DNA from: Cyanobium sp. M30B3
Lineage (GTDB): Bacteria; Cyanobacteriota; Cyanobacteriia; PCC-6307; Cyanobiaceae
Reading direction: 5' to 3'
DNA length: 64,000 nucleotides
Assembly: GCA_018399015.1 (NCBI GenBank)
Contig: CP073761.1
Location: 2,108,001-2,172,000 of the forward strand
Below the pieces are notes generated by a model that saw only the letters and a list, made by a program, of their open reading frames with translations, was not told where the DNA came from and ran no database searches. Shown here piece after piece: positions 7,913 to 16,029 of the stretch (the first letter of the stretch is position 1; each line of letters opens with the position of its first letter). The position numbers and the translations under genes are program-made.

Positions 7913-8723
7913 GGAGCAGGCTGGCCAGCCGCCGCCCGTAGCGCAGCAGGAACGGCACCCACCAGCGCCAGGCGAAGGCGCGGCGGTAGGCGCGGCGCAC
8001 CTCCTGGAGGCGGCGCCGGGTGTGCTGGCCGCTCACGCCGCCGGCGGCCATGTGCACCAGCTCCAGATCCGTGCACTGCACCCGCAGGCCGGGATGGCGG
8101 CTGAGCTGGAGGAAGTAGTCGAGGTCGGCGGAGAGGCGGAAGCCGGGGGTGTAGCGGGCCAGGCGCTGGCGGGCGCCGGGGCCGAACAGGGTGGCCTGGT
8201 GGGGCGGGGTGGAGCCGAGCAGCAGGGCACGCCGGTAGGCGGCGGAGCTGAGCAGGCCGGCGGGCTGAAACGTGCTCGGACGCGCCAGAGAAGCGCTGCG
8301 GGCGTCCACATAGCGGCCGCGGCACACCAGCAGATCGGGCAGCGGGCCGCGGGCTGCAGCTTCCTCCAGAGCGGATACCGCCTCGGCCAGCACGGTGGGT
8401 GCGGCGGCCCAGTCGTCGGAACCCCAGAACAGCAGCCAGTCGCCAGGGCTGGCGGCGGCGGCGGCCGCGGCGAAACCCTGGTTCATCGCCCCGAAGATGC
8501 CCGGCTGGGCCGGATCCTGCTCCTGCCAGCGGCAGCGGGGTTCGGCGGCGCAGCAGTGCTCCAGCCAGGCGCGGTGCTCCGGGCCCGAGGCCCCATCGAT
8601 GAACAGCAGCCGCCAGTGGGGCCAGCTCTGCTGCTGCAGGGAGCTGAGCAGCCGGGGCAGCAGGGCGTGGGAGTTGAGCGTCGGGACGACGATCAGCAGG
8701 GAGTGGCTCAACGCTTCAGCCAT
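7902..8723 (-). CDS. Family 2 glycosyltransferase
   Basis: Protein of 273 residues starting at the ATG at 8723; an in-frame start further up would add an unlikely leader. N-terminal IVVPTLNSHALLPRLLSSL is the GT2 nucleotide-binding strand, LLFIDGASG follows, and FWGSDDW (about 99-105) is the DxD-type metal site. The acceptor-side segment PPHQATLFGP and SADLDYFLQLSRH resembles WcaA/colanic-type GT2 enzymes acting in the cytoplasm on lipid-linked oligosaccharide. It is the first gene of the five-gene - strand assembly block that ends with the YdcF-like gene. Donor and acceptor cannot be told from sequence. Confidence 0.88.
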   Translation of the reverse strand: MAEALSHSLLIVVPTLNSHALLPRLLSSLQQQSWPHWRLLFIDGASGPEHRAWLEHCCAAEPRCRWQEQDPAQPGIFGAMNQGFAAAAAAASPGDWLLFWGSDDWAAAPTVLAEAVSALEEAAARGPLPDLLVCRGRYVDARSASLARPSTFQPAGLLSSAAYRRALLLGSTPPHQATLFGPGARQRLARYTPGFRLSADLDYFLQLSRHPGLRVQCTDLELVHMAAGGVSGQHTRRRLQEVRRAYRRAFAWRWWVPFLLRYGRRLASLLHAR

Positions 8724-9027
8724 ACCAGAGCCATACCAGCAACCGATCAGCACGGACATCCCAGGTGCCAGCAAAGCATTGTCCCGATCGGAATAATCAG
8801 CCCGTAACCAGGGCTAAAAACCAGAAAAGTTCTCGATCGGTCAACCCCAGAGGTCCATGGTGCCTGCAGCGATCATGCGACCGAGCTGGGAGCCGCCTTG
8901 CGGGCGGTGTGCAAAGCGCTGGAGCTCAGCCAGGCCGATCTGCTCATTGGACAGCGTTGCGCCCTCAACTTGCGCCGTCTGACCCCTGGTTGAACCCGGG
9001 AGACCGCCGTCTGCTGGGTCATGGCGA
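8724..9027. other. Spacer between GT2 and vapC with a possible weak hairpin
   Basis: About 300 bases with no intact gene. At 8799-8815 a 5-bp stem (AGCCC/GGGCT) is followed by AAAAA on the + strand. Read on the - strand it is a poor terminator for the toxin transcript. The rest contains the HTH remnant listed separately. Confidence 0.4.
8848..8993 (+). pseudogene. Remnant of an XRE/HipB-like HTH protein
   Basis: In the frame ending at the TGA 8991-8993, the translation contains ELGAALRAVCKALELSQADL, which closely resembles the first helices of XRE-family antitoxin repressors (LGxALRxxRKxLGLSQxxLA). No start codon or second half of the domain is present, so it looks like a fragment. It sits beside VapBC and a HEPN/MNT pair, suggesting an eroded third toxin-antitoxin locus. 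The call rests on about 20 residues. Confidence 0.35.
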
Positions 9028-9417
9028 TCAGCCGGATCTGGCGATGAGCTCAACATCAGAGAGGCCCTCAAAATCGCCGTCCATGGTGTAGAGGCGGGCC
9101 TGATGGAAACGGGCTGTGGCGAGGATGATGCTGTCAGCCATTGGCAGACGCAGGTTGTGGCTGAGCTGGGCAGCGGCGATGGCCAGGCTGCTGTCCAGAT
9201 TCACAACCTGGCCTCTCTGCATGGCTGCCACCGCTTGGATGGCCTGGACTTCGTTGTGCTCCCGCAACACCCACTGGAACACCTCCAGGATGCTGATCGC
9301 GGGCACGACCAAGGTGGATTCGGCATCCAGAACATCGAGAAATGGCCCCGCCTTGGGGCCATCGGTGAACACCTCAATCCAGCCCGAGGAGTCGACAACG
9401 GCTGGCTGGACACTCAC
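9028..9417 (-). CDS. vapC: VapC-type PIN-domain toxin (ribonuclease)
   Basis: Protein of 129 residues with a GTG start overlapping the antitoxin stop by 4 bases (GTGA). PIN-domain acidic residues are all visible: VDSSGWIEVF at the N-terminus, ISILEVFQWVLRE near 43-56, and LPMADSIILATA near 91-102 followed by YTMDGDF. VapC toxins cut RNA, usually tRNA or rRNA, until neutralised by the partner antitoxin. The length is normal for the family. With the AbrB-type gene upstream it forms a complete two-gene cassette, probably autoregulated by the antitoxin, inserted among polysaccharide genes. Confidence 0.9.
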   Translation of the reverse strand: MSVQPAVVDSSGWIEVFTDGPKAGPFLDVLDAESTLVVPAISILEVFQWVLREHNEVQAIQAVAAMQRGQVVNLDSSLAIAAAQLSHNLRLPMADSIILATARFHQARLYTMDGDFEGLSDVELIARSG

Positions 9418-9617
9418 AGGCGATCCACCTCCCGCTCGAAAGTGTTCTCCCCAGAGAGAAAGCCTCGCAGCGCTGACGGCGGCTGGCTGGGCACCAGTTC
9501 AATCCTGCCGGGCAGGGAGATCACCTGCAACTGCTGGCCTGGCCGGAGGCCGAATTGCTCGCGCACCCGCTTGGGGATCACGACCTGATACTTGGGGGAG
9601 ACGGTTGTGAGATCCAT
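9414..9617 (-). CDS. vapB: AbrB/MazE-type (SpoVT fold) antitoxin
   Basis: Small protein of 67 residues from the ATG at 9617. The first 45 residues are a swapped-hairpin DNA-binding domain (TTVSPKYQVVIPKRVREQFG, then LRPGQQLQVISLPGRIELVP). The remaining acidic/hydrophobic tail (GFLSGENTFEREVDRL) is the expected toxin-binding segment. Its stop overlaps the toxin start. Such antitoxins normally repress their own promoter, here likely within the 90 bases upstream that separate it from the acetyltransferase gene. Confidence 0.88.
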   Translation of the reverse strand: MDLTTVSPKYQVVIPKRVREQFGLRPGQQLQVISLPGRIELVPSQPPSALRGFLSGENTFEREVDRL

Positions 9618-9706
9618 TGCCAGATCGTAGCCCGAAACGTTGATCGATCCAGGCTGAGGGTGGCAGCGGAGTAGCTCGGCGTGAGGCGGCGGGGGTACGG
9701 GACCGA

Positions 9707-10249
9707 TCACCGCTGCCCCACCACCAGCGCCGGGTTGCCGCGCACGATGGCGCCGGCGGGCACCTCCCCACGCACCACGGCGGCGAGGGCCACCACGGCG
9801 CCGGGGCCGATGCGGGTGCCGGGGGCGAGCACGGCGCGGGCGGCGATCCAGGCGTCGGAGCCGATGGCAATCGGACCCAGGCGCAGATCAAAGCCGGGGG
9901 AGCGGAAGTCGTGGTTGCCGGTGCAGAGGTAGGCGCCCTGGGAGACGCAGACGCGATCGCCCAGGGTGATGGGGGCGAGGTTGTCGAGCCAGGCGTCCTC
10001 CGCCAGCCAGCAGGATTGGCCCAGCTGCAGGCGCCAGGGGAATTTCACGCGCAGGCCGGGCTTGAGGCGGCAACCGGGGCCGATGCGGGCGCCGAAGACG
10101 CGCAGCAGCCCCACCCGCCAGGCGGAACCGGGCAGCCAGCGGGCGCTCAGCAGGGGGGCACCGAGGCAGAACCACAGGGTGAGCACCAGCCAGGGGGCAC
10201 CGGGATGCCAGTGGGGCGGGGTGCGGTAGCGATCGAGCTGCTGGATCAA
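9707..10249 (-). CDS. WcaF-like sugar O-acetyltransferase (left-handed beta helix)
   Basis: Protein of 180 residues beginning at a TTG; no better start is available in frame. The N-terminus (LDRYRTPPHWHPGAPWLVL) is the typical WcaF leader. It is followed by hexapeptide repeats (ITLGDRVCVSQGAYLCTGNHDF, split here as ITLGDRVCV then SQGAYLCTGNHDF), with the conserved histidine in the TGNHDF loop, then IGSDAWIAARAVLAPGTRIG. These enzymes transfer acetyl from acetyl-CoA to a sugar of the repeat unit. The gene lies between the TA modules and is probably a decorating enzyme of the main cluster. Confidence 0.87.
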   Translation of the reverse strand: MIQQLDRYRTPPHWHPGAPWLVLTLWFCLGAPLLSARWLPGSAWRVGLLRVFGARIGPGCRLKPGLRVKFPWRLQLGQSCWLAEDAWLDNLAPITLGDRVCVSQGAYLCTGNHDFRSPGFDLRLGPIAIGSDAWIAARAVLAPGTRIGPGAVVALAAVVRGEVPAGAIVRGNPALVVGQR

Positions 10250-10288
10250 CGGCAGTCAGCCTGGGGTTAGGAACAGGGCGGAGCGGGG

Positions 10289-10645
10289 TCAGTCGAGCCA
10301 GCGCAGATCGCTCTGCAGCGCACGGGCCATGCGACTGTCAGCAGCGAGGAGGGCACGCAGTTCCTCGGGAGTGAACACAAGGGCATCACAGCTCAGGGGC
10401 AGGCGCTCCAGCGGCCAGTGACGCAGGCGCTGATGCTGGGGGCCAGCGGCGCCTGCGTCGACGAGCAGCAGATCGAGATCGCTGCCCACCGAGGCGTCAC
10501 CCCGTCCGTAACTGCCGAACACACCCACGCGACTGAGGCTCGGCCGGGCGCTGCGCTGTTGCTCGGCCCAGGCCCGAACCTCCTGCAGCACCTGCTCAGG
10601 CCGAGGCCAGCGCAGCACGGATTGCGTCAAGGAGCGCACGGGCAT
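10289..10645 (-). CDS. MNT-type minimal nucleotidyltransferase (antitoxin of a HEPN pair)
   Basis: Protein of 118 residues from the ATG at 10645. The nucleotidyltransferase signature GVFGSYGRGDASVGSDLDLLL is present in full: GSYGRG, then the DLD aspartates, then a third acidic region (LSCDALVF). It overlaps the HEPN gene by 50 bases, the normal arrangement of HEPN/MNT pairs in which the MNT protein adenylylates and silences the HEPN RNase. A shorter start is possible and would reduce the overlap. The C-terminus is short and basic. Confidence 0.87.
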   Translation of the reverse strand: MPVRSLTQSVLRWPRPEQVLQEVRAWAEQQRSARPSLSRVGVFGSYGRGDASVGSDLDLLLVDAGAAGPQHQRLRHWPLERLPLSCDALVFTPEELRALLAADSRMARALQSDLRWLD

Positions 10646-11003
10646 GGCAGAGGGCGTCGTGGCTTTGCAGGCGGCCGAAGTGATCCGTTGGAGCACCTTC
10701 CGGCAGGCTATCGGGATAGCGGGTGGGGATGTACAGGGCGTCCAGCACCCGCAGCCGGTCCTCGAGATCCGCAACCTGAGCGGCCAGGGCCTGGGCCACG
10801 ACGGGCGGCAGATCGCGGAAGGAGCGCCCAAGGCCGTGCCCCCAGTTCTGCTGACCGTGGCACAGGTGCAGCGCCTTCAGGGCCTTCTCAACGGCCTGAT
10901 GACAGGCAAAACAGGCCCACTCGTGGTGGCCGGCGTCAGCGCTGAGCTGGGCCTGGGCCAGATCTGCCTGGGCCTGATGGAACCAGTCGGCTGAGCGATT
11001 CAT
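10596..11003 (-). CDS. HEPN-domain protein (probable RNase toxin partner of the MNT gene)
   Basis: Protein of 135 residues, all alpha-helical in pattern. WFHQAQADLAQAQ, then the HEPN core HEWACFACHQAVEKALKALH and the family block IPTRYPDSLPEGAP, then a terminal helix SHDALCHARALLDAI. HEPN proteins of this branch are paired with MNT nucleotidyltransferases and act as toxins or as nucleotide-binding partners. The classical RxxxxH motif is not obvious, so ribonuclease activity is not demonstrated. Upstream of it is a 90-base spacer to the GT4 gene, where the pair's own promoter may lie. Confidence 0.84.
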   Translation of the reverse strand: MNRSADWFHQAQADLAQAQLSADAGHHEWACFACHQAVEKALKALHLCHGQQNWGHGLGRSFRDLPPVVAQALAAQVADLEDRLRVLDALYIPTRYPDSLPEGAPTDHFGRLQSHDALCHARALLDAIRAALASA

Positions 11004-11093
11004 CCCGGCAGTTTGCTGGGCCGACAGCGGAATTGTTGGATGAGCGGAGCCACTCCTGGGGCAGATCGTTCAGGAACGCCGGAGACCCTGAGC

Positions 11094-12269
11094 TCAGCGG
11101 TGAGCTGTTCGAGAACCTTTGTGGGGCCAGTCCACGAACGAGGGCGGGGGGCCTCCGCCCAGGATCCAGCTGTAGAGCAGGCGGGTGTGCTCGGCCACCT
11201 GGGGCCAGCTGAACTGCTCACGCACCAGGGCCTGGCCAGCCGCGCCCATGGCGGCGCGCTCGCTGGCGCTGAGGGCAAAGAGCTGCTGCAGGGAGGCGGC
11301 GAGGGGGGCTTCCTGGGGTTCGGCCACCAGGGCGGCGCCGGCGCTGAAGGCCTGGGGCAGGTTGCAGGCTTCGCTGAGCAGGCAGGGCAGGCGGTGGGCC
11401 ATGGCCTCGAGGGCAGCCATGGGCAGGCCCTCAGAAAACGAGGGCAGCACGAAGGCGCTGGCGGCCTGGAGCACGGCGGCCTTCTCGGCATCGAAAACTG
11501 GTCCGAGCACCAACAGGCGCTTGAGCTCGCCGCGCGCCTGGGCGGCCGCCACCCGCTGGGCGAGGGCATCGCCATCGCCATAGCCCACCAGGGCCAGCCA
11601 CCAGCCGGCGCGTTCGGCGGCAGCGGCGGCGGCCTGCCAGGCGGCCAGCAGGGGATCGAGACCCTTCTTGGGGTGAAAGCGGCCGAGGAAGAGCAGCACG
11701 GGCTCGCCGGCCGGCACCACCCCGGCCCAGGCGGGAGGCGGCAGGCGAGGCGCCAAAGGGGCGGGCAGCTCCACACCGTTGGGGATCACGGCGATGGGAA
11801 CCTGGGGCAAGAGGGCGCGGATGGCGGCGGCCTCCGCGGGGCAGAGGGCATGCAGGCAGCGGGCCGAACCCAGGGCACGCCGCTCCCACAGCCGCCACAC
11901 CATCTGCTTGCGGCGGCGGGAGATGGCCAGGGCGCCGGGGTCGAGCATGCCGTGGGGGGCGATCACCAGGGGCAGGCCGGCGGCGGCCAGGCGGGGGGCG
12001 ATGCGGGTGGGGCTGCGCCAGAGGCCGTGGAGGTGGAGGAGATCGGCAGGCGGGAGGGCCTGATCTGGGGCAATGGAGGAGGTGGCAATGGAGGAGGTGG
12101 CGAGGGCGGCGGCGGCGAGGGCGCGGTCGCGCTGGCGGGGGGGGAAGCGGTCGGCGGTGAGCCAGCTGGGGGCGAGGCCGGCGGCCTGCTGGGCGGCGAG
12201 CAGGGCGGCCACGGCGGTGGCGATGCCGCCGTCGCTGGCGTCAGCCGCGTGGGAGAGATGGCACAGCAC
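11094..12269 (-). CDS. GT4 glycosyltransferase
   Basis: Protein of 391 residues from a GTG at 12269, overlapping the Wzy-like gene by 29 bases. The N-terminal acceptor domain begins VLCHLSHAADASDGGIATA. HGMLDPGALAISRRRKQ is a helix seen in WcaI/WbpY-like enzymes. The donor domain has VLLFLGRFHPKKGLDPLL and SEGLPMAALEAM with a full EX7E (about 279-287). Retaining GT-B enzyme, cytoplasmic, building the repeat unit. The HGMLDP block is common in mannosyl/fucosyl-type GT4 enzymes, but the donor cannot be assigned. Last gene of the - strand train before the TA islet. Confidence 0.9.
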   Translation of the reverse strand: MLCHLSHAADASDGGIATAVAALLAAQQAAGLAPSWLTADRFPPRQRDRALAAAALATSSIATSSIAPDQALPPADLLHLHGLWRSPTRIAPRLAAAGLPLVIAPHGMLDPGALAISRRRKQMVWRLWERRALGSARCLHALCPAEAAAIRALLPQVPIAVIPNGVELPAPLAPRLPPPAWAGVVPAGEPVLLFLGRFHPKKGLDPLLAAWQAAAAAAERAGWWLALVGYGDGDALAQRVAAAQARGELKRLLVLGPVFDAEKAAVLQAASAFVLPSFSEGLPMAALEAMAHRLPCLLSEACNLPQAFSAGAALVAEPQEAPLAASLQQLFALSASERAAMGAAGQALVREQFSWPQVAEHTRLLYSWILGGGPPPSFVDWPHKGSRTAHR

Positions 12270-13596
12270 GGGGGGGCAGCACGGGGCGCGACCAGCGGCG
12301 GTAGATCCAGAAGAGGGGGCCGAGGGTGAACACGGCGCCGGCCACCACCTGGGCCAGATAGCCACGGCTCACCACCAGGTAGAAGTAGCTCACCACGAGG
12401 GCATAAACGGCCAGGGCCAGGGGTTCGTGGCGGCGGATCAGGGTCCAGTTCCAGAGGCAGCGCAGCAGCCAACCGAACAGCAGGCTCATCAGGATCAGGG
12501 ATGGCCAGCCGGCCATCAGGAACCACTCGCCGTAACAGAGCACGGCAGCACCCAAGCCGAGGGTGGTGCTGTTGTAGAGGTTCTGCATTGAACGCTCCAG
12601 ATAGCCGAAGGTGTCCTTGTCCGGATACCAGGCCCTGGGGATGGGGAACTGGAGCACGGAAAGGAGCGGCTGGATGCCCACGTAGGGGTTGAAGGCCGGG
12701 GTGGCGGCAATCATGCCGGAGGTGGTGAAGAAAACATGGGCCTCCCCGAATCCCTCCTCGAAGATTTCTTCATTGGTGCGTTCCTCCACGGCGGATACAT
12801 CCAGGCCGCGGCCATAGCCGCGGGTGAGGCCCACGAAGCCGGCCATGAAGATCAGCCCCACCACGATCAAGGCCACGGCGCCTGGGTTGGGGCGTTTGTT
12901 GCGCACCAGATACCAGATCAACAGCATGGGCACCACCACCAGCACGATCCGGAAGCGGAAGCCCAGGGAGGTGAAGATCCCCAGAGCCACCAACAGCCAG
13001 CCCACGATCTGGGGCAGGTGGCGGCGGTTGCACACCCAGGTGGTGAACTGCAAGCAGATGCCGGGGATCAGGAAATTGAGGGCCAATAGGAAGTAGTTGG
13101 AGAGGCCATCGCCGCCGAAGATGCCGCCCTGGGTGCCGCGCAGCAGTTCACGGGCTGCGAAGGGGTTGATGTAGGCGAACAGGCGGATGCCGGCCACCAC
13201 ACTGAACAGGGCGAGACCGAGCTGGCAGAGGGTGGTGCCGAAGCGATAGATCCGCTCGGGATCGTTGACCACGAGCTGGCGGCGGTTGAGCCGGGGCGTG
13301 CCGAGCAGGTGGAAGCCCACCAGGGTGCTGGCGTAGAACACGGCAGCGCCCGCCCAGCCGTACACGAAGTCGGCCCGGCGATTGATGGTGCGGTCGATGG
13401 TGTCCTCTATGGCGATGGCCCGCAGGGGGCCGGCCACGGCGTAGTAGACGAGTACGGCGGCCAGGATGATCGTGGGCTTGAACAGCTCGATCCGCCGGGC
13501 GTGGGATCTGGCCTGCAAGAGCTCGCGCACGATCAGCACAACCAATGTGCCCAACCAGAACACCTCCAGGTTGGTGAGCTGTTGGGGATCAGTCAT
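12241..13596 (-). CDS. wzy: Wzy-like O-antigen/capsule repeat-unit polymerase
   Basis: Integral membrane protein of 451 residues with about 11-12 hydrophobic helices and little charge outside loops. A large loop around 275-345 holds TRGYGRGLD, VEERTNEEIFEEG and FPIPRAWYPDKDTFGYL; arginines and an RAWxPxK-like segment in a periplasmic loop are typical of oligosaccharide repeat-unit polymerases. Wzy joins undecaprenyl-linked repeat units in the periplasm, consistent with a Wzc-type length regulator at the start of the window. It is followed with overlap by a GT4 gene and preceded by another. Low sequence conservation of the family makes the topology the main evidence. Confidence 0.85.
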   Translation of the reverse strand: MTDPQQLTNLEVFWLGTLVVLIVRELLQARSHARRIELFKPTIILAAVLVYYAVAGPLRAIAIEDTIDRTINRRADFVYGWAGAAVFYASTLVGFHLLGTPRLNRRQLVVNDPERIYRFGTTLCQLGLALFSVVAGIRLFAYINPFAARELLRGTQGGIFGGDGLSNYFLLALNFLIPGICLQFTTWVCNRRHLPQIVGWLLVALGIFTSLGFRFRIVLVVVPMLLIWYLVRNKRPNPGAVALIVVGLIFMAGFVGLTRGYGRGLDVSAVEERTNEEIFEEGFGEAHVFFTTSGMIAATPAFNPYVGIQPLLSVLQFPIPRAWYPDKDTFGYLERSMQNLYNSTTLGLGAAVLCYGEWFLMAGWPSLILMSLLFGWLLRCLWNWTLIRRHEPLALAVYALVVSYFYLVVSRGYLAQVVAGAVFTLGPLFWIYRRWSRPVLPPRAVPSLPRG

Positions 13597-13620
13597 GGGA
13601 AGCTTCGCCGGGCTTGAGCA

Positions 13621-14772
13621 TCACACAAGCCAGCTGATCACACCAGCCACCCGGCGGGACCGCCAGCTGCGGCGCGGACTGTGCAGGGCCTGGGCCACGG
13701 CGGCCCCCAGGGCCTGGCCGCAGCTGAGGGGGCTGAAGGCCTTGAGGCGCTGGCGGGCGGCCGCCACCAGGGCCTGGCGCTCGGCGGGGCCGAGGCGCTC
13801 CATGGCGTGGAGCTGCCCGGCCAGCTGGGGGCAGTCGGCCGGGTCAAACGCCAGGCCGCTCACGCCATCCTCGATCAGGTCGGCAGCACAGCCGCAACCG
13901 CTGCTCACCAGGGCGGGCAGACCGGCGGCGATGGCCTCGTTCACCACCAGCCCCCACTGGTCCACCACACTGGCCAGCACCAGGGCGGAGGCCTGGCGGT
14001 AGGCCAGGGCCAGATCGGCCAGCTGCAGGAAGGGGCGGATGCGGCAGCGGCCGGGATCGGGCAGCTGGGCCACGGCGGCATGGAGCTGGGGCTCCAGGGG
14101 CCCGAAGCCCACCAGATCCAGCCCCCAGCGGCCGCCTTCGCTCTGGTACTGGCCATAGGCCTGCAGCAGGCCGGCATGGTTCTTCTTGGGCACGAAGCGG
14201 CTCACGCACAGGAAGTGGGGGCCCCGGGCAGGAGGGGGCAGGGGGGGTAGATCCAGGAAGTAGGCGTTGTCCACCACGTCCCAGGGCTGGTGGATGGCCT
14301 GGGGGGGAAAGCCGAGCTGCTGGAGGTAGTGGCGGCTCTCGCTGCCGGCCACCACGGCGCTGCTGTAACCACCAAGCAGCTGGCGCTTCACCCACTCGCG
14401 GGCGGGGGAGCGGGGCTGGTCGCGCTGGCGGCTGTCGCTGATCACCACCAGGGGCAGGCGGCGGCGCTGGGCCTCCTGCAGCAACACCTGGTAGGAGCGG
14501 TCGGCCCAGCCCACGCTCACCACCGCCTCGGCAGCGCTGCTGTGGAGAAGGGCGCGCCACTGGCGGCGCAGGCTGGCCCGGGGGGGATCGTCCTCGGGCT
14601 CGGCCGCGCCGTGGATGGTCTGCAGGCCATAGGGCAGGCTGCCGGGCGGCACGACCCAGGGATACTCCTGCGACTCAGGGCGGGTTTCCACCACGGTGAG
14701 GGCCAGGTGGGCACAGGCCTCCACAAAGCGGGCGTGGTGGTAAGGACCCACGCGGTGGACGGCAAGCAGCAC
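13621..14772 (-). CDS. GT4 glycosyltransferase (paralogue of the gene at 23727)
   Basis: Taken from the GTG at 14772 (VLLAVHRVGPYHHARF); a TTG at 14811 would add 13 residues, and neither has a clear Shine-Dalgarno. Donor-domain motifs: HFLCVSRFVPKKNHAGLLQAY, IRPFLQLADL, and VVDQWGLVVNEAIAAGLP, where Asp replaces the first Glu of EX7E. SGCGCAADLIEDGVSGLAF follows. The same arrangement (VPYHVARW, FTEKKNLFRLIEGY, EQWGLVVNEAMAAG, STCGCAPEL) occurs in the gene at 23727, so the two are clear paralogues. Cytoplasmic sugar transfer to the lipid-linked unit; sugar unknown. Confidence 0.88.
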   Translation of the reverse strand: MLLAVHRVGPYHHARFVEACAHLALTVVETRPESQEYPWVVPPGSLPYGLQTIHGAAEPEDDPPRASLRRQWRALLHSSAAEAVVSVGWADRSYQVLLQEAQRRRLPLVVISDSRQRDQPRSPAREWVKRQLLGGYSSAVVAGSESRHYLQQLGFPPQAIHQPWDVVDNAYFLDLPPLPPPARGPHFLCVSRFVPKKNHAGLLQAYGQYQSEGGRWGLDLVGFGPLEPQLHAAVAQLPDPGRCRIRPFLQLADLALAYRQASALVLASVVDQWGLVVNEAIAAGLPALVSSGCGCAADLIEDGVSGLAFDPADCPQLAGQLHAMERLGPAERQALVAAARQRLKAFSPLSCGQALGAAVAQALHSPRRSWRSRRVAGVISWLV

Positions 14773-14827
14773 CCGGGGTAGCGGGCTGGGGAGGGACTGG
14801 GGCTGGTGCAAGGGGGGTGCAGGGAGA

Positions 14828-16024
14828 TCAGGCCTGGGGCTGCAGGCCAAGCGCGCCGACCAGGCGGCGACCGTAGGCCTCCCAGGTGTATTGGGCGGCG
14901 CGCTGGCGGGCCTGCTGGCCCATGCGGTCGCGCAGCGCGCGGTCGCCCAGCAGCAGCGCGATGCGATCGGCCAGGGCGGTCGCGTCCCGGATCGGCACGA
15001 TGAAGCCATCGATGCCATCGCGCACCACCGAGCCGCAGTGGGGCGTAGTGATCACCGGCACCCCGCAGGCCATCGCCTCCAGATGCACCAGGCCGAAGCT
15101 GTCAGCGAGCGTGGGCAGCACGAACAGATCGGCGCGCCGGAACTCCTCCCGCACCTGGGAGCGGGGCACCTGGCCCAGGTAGTGGGGGCCGGCGAACAGG
15201 GGCTGTTCCACATCCACCTGCCACGGACCAACGACGCGGCACTCCAGGGGCAATGAGCGGCCGGCCAGCTGCCGCACAGCCTCGGCCAGGTAGTGGCTGC
15301 CCTTGCGCAGGCCCACCTGCCCCACGAACAGCACCCGCCCTGGCTCGGGCGCGGGTGGCAGATCAAACCAGTGCTCGGGAATGCCGTAGGGCACCCGCTG
15401 GATCTTGGCCGGATCGCAGCCCAGGGCAATCGTGCTCTGGTGGCAGTGGAGGGAGGGCACCAGCACCTGGTCCACCAGGGCCCACTTCTGGCGGTCGCGC
15501 TCCAGCCCCGCTTCCACCACCTCCTCGGGCTCGCCCTCGGCCTCGATGCCGGGGTAGCGGCGCCGTTCCTCCAGCAGGGTGCGGCCCACATCGGCAGGAA
15601 TGATCAGCTCGTGCACCACGTGCAGCCCCTGGCGGCGGGCCTGGCGCACCGCCTGCAGATCGCTGTTGATGAAGTTGGTGTAGAGAGCGCTGGCGCCGGC
15701 GAAGCGCTCCCGGCAGGCCCGCTCGATCAGGAGTGCTTCCCGGCGCAGCCCCGGCAGGGCCCAGCTGAGACCGGCCAGGGGCTGGTGGCGCACCAGGGAG
15801 CGGGGCAGGTCGGCGGGGAGCTGCCTGGCCAGCAGACGCTGCAGGGCGGAAGGCTGCAGGCCCCGGGGCCAGAGCTGGTTGAGCAGCTGCAACGGCCGGT
15901 GGCTGGCGTGCAGATCGGTGTAGAAGGCGGCCAGGGCACCGGCGCGGGCCAGCAGGGTGGGCACGGCGTAGTGCATGCGGGCTCCGGCCTGGAGCACGCA
16001 GTAGCGGTGCGCAACGGCGGCCAT
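14828..16024 (-). CDS. GT4 glycosyltransferase (paralogue of the gene at 22534)
   Basis: Protein of 398 residues from the ATG at 16024, 5 bases after the upstream stop. N-terminus RYCVLQAGARMHYAVPTLLA followed by an acceptor domain with HVVHELIIPADV. Donor domain: VLFVGQVGLRKGSHYLAEAV, GQVPRSQVREEFRRADLFVL, and ADSFGLVHLEAMACGVPV, where Asp stands for the first Glu of EX7E. The order and wording match the gene at 22534 (IGAREHYAIPRAL, LGTIGLRKGIGRL, GPVPRSQVAARYG). A family of this type often transfers rhamnose or similar sugars, but that is not shown here. Confidence 0.88.
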   Translation of the reverse strand: MAAVAHRYCVLQAGARMHYAVPTLLARAGALAAFYTDLHASHRPLQLLNQLWPRGLQPSALQRLLARQLPADLPRSLVRHQPLAGLSWALPGLRREALLIERACRERFAGASALYTNFINSDLQAVRQARRQGLHVVHELIIPADVGRTLLEERRRYPGIEAEGEPEEVVEAGLERDRQKWALVDQVLVPSLHCHQSTIALGCDPAKIQRVPYGIPEHWFDLPPAPEPGRVLFVGQVGLRKGSHYLAEAVRQLAGRSLPLECRVVGPWQVDVEQPLFAGPHYLGQVPRSQVREEFRRADLFVLPTLADSFGLVHLEAMACGVPVITTPHCGSVVRDGIDGFIVPIRDATALADRIALLLGDRALRDRMGQQARQRAAQYTWEAYGRRLVGALGLQPQA

Positions 16025-16029
16025 GGGGA

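Noticed and set aside
8799-8815. Small stem-loop as a terminator
   Set aside because: The stem is only 5 bp and the U-run is on the wrong side for the - strand genes; kept only as a remark.
12060-12110. Repeated GGAGGAGGTGGCAATGGAGGAGG-like pattern as a possible regulatory repeat
   Set aside because: It encodes a short Ala/Thr/Ser-Ile duplication (ATSSIATSSIA) inside the GT4 gene and looks like simple slippage.
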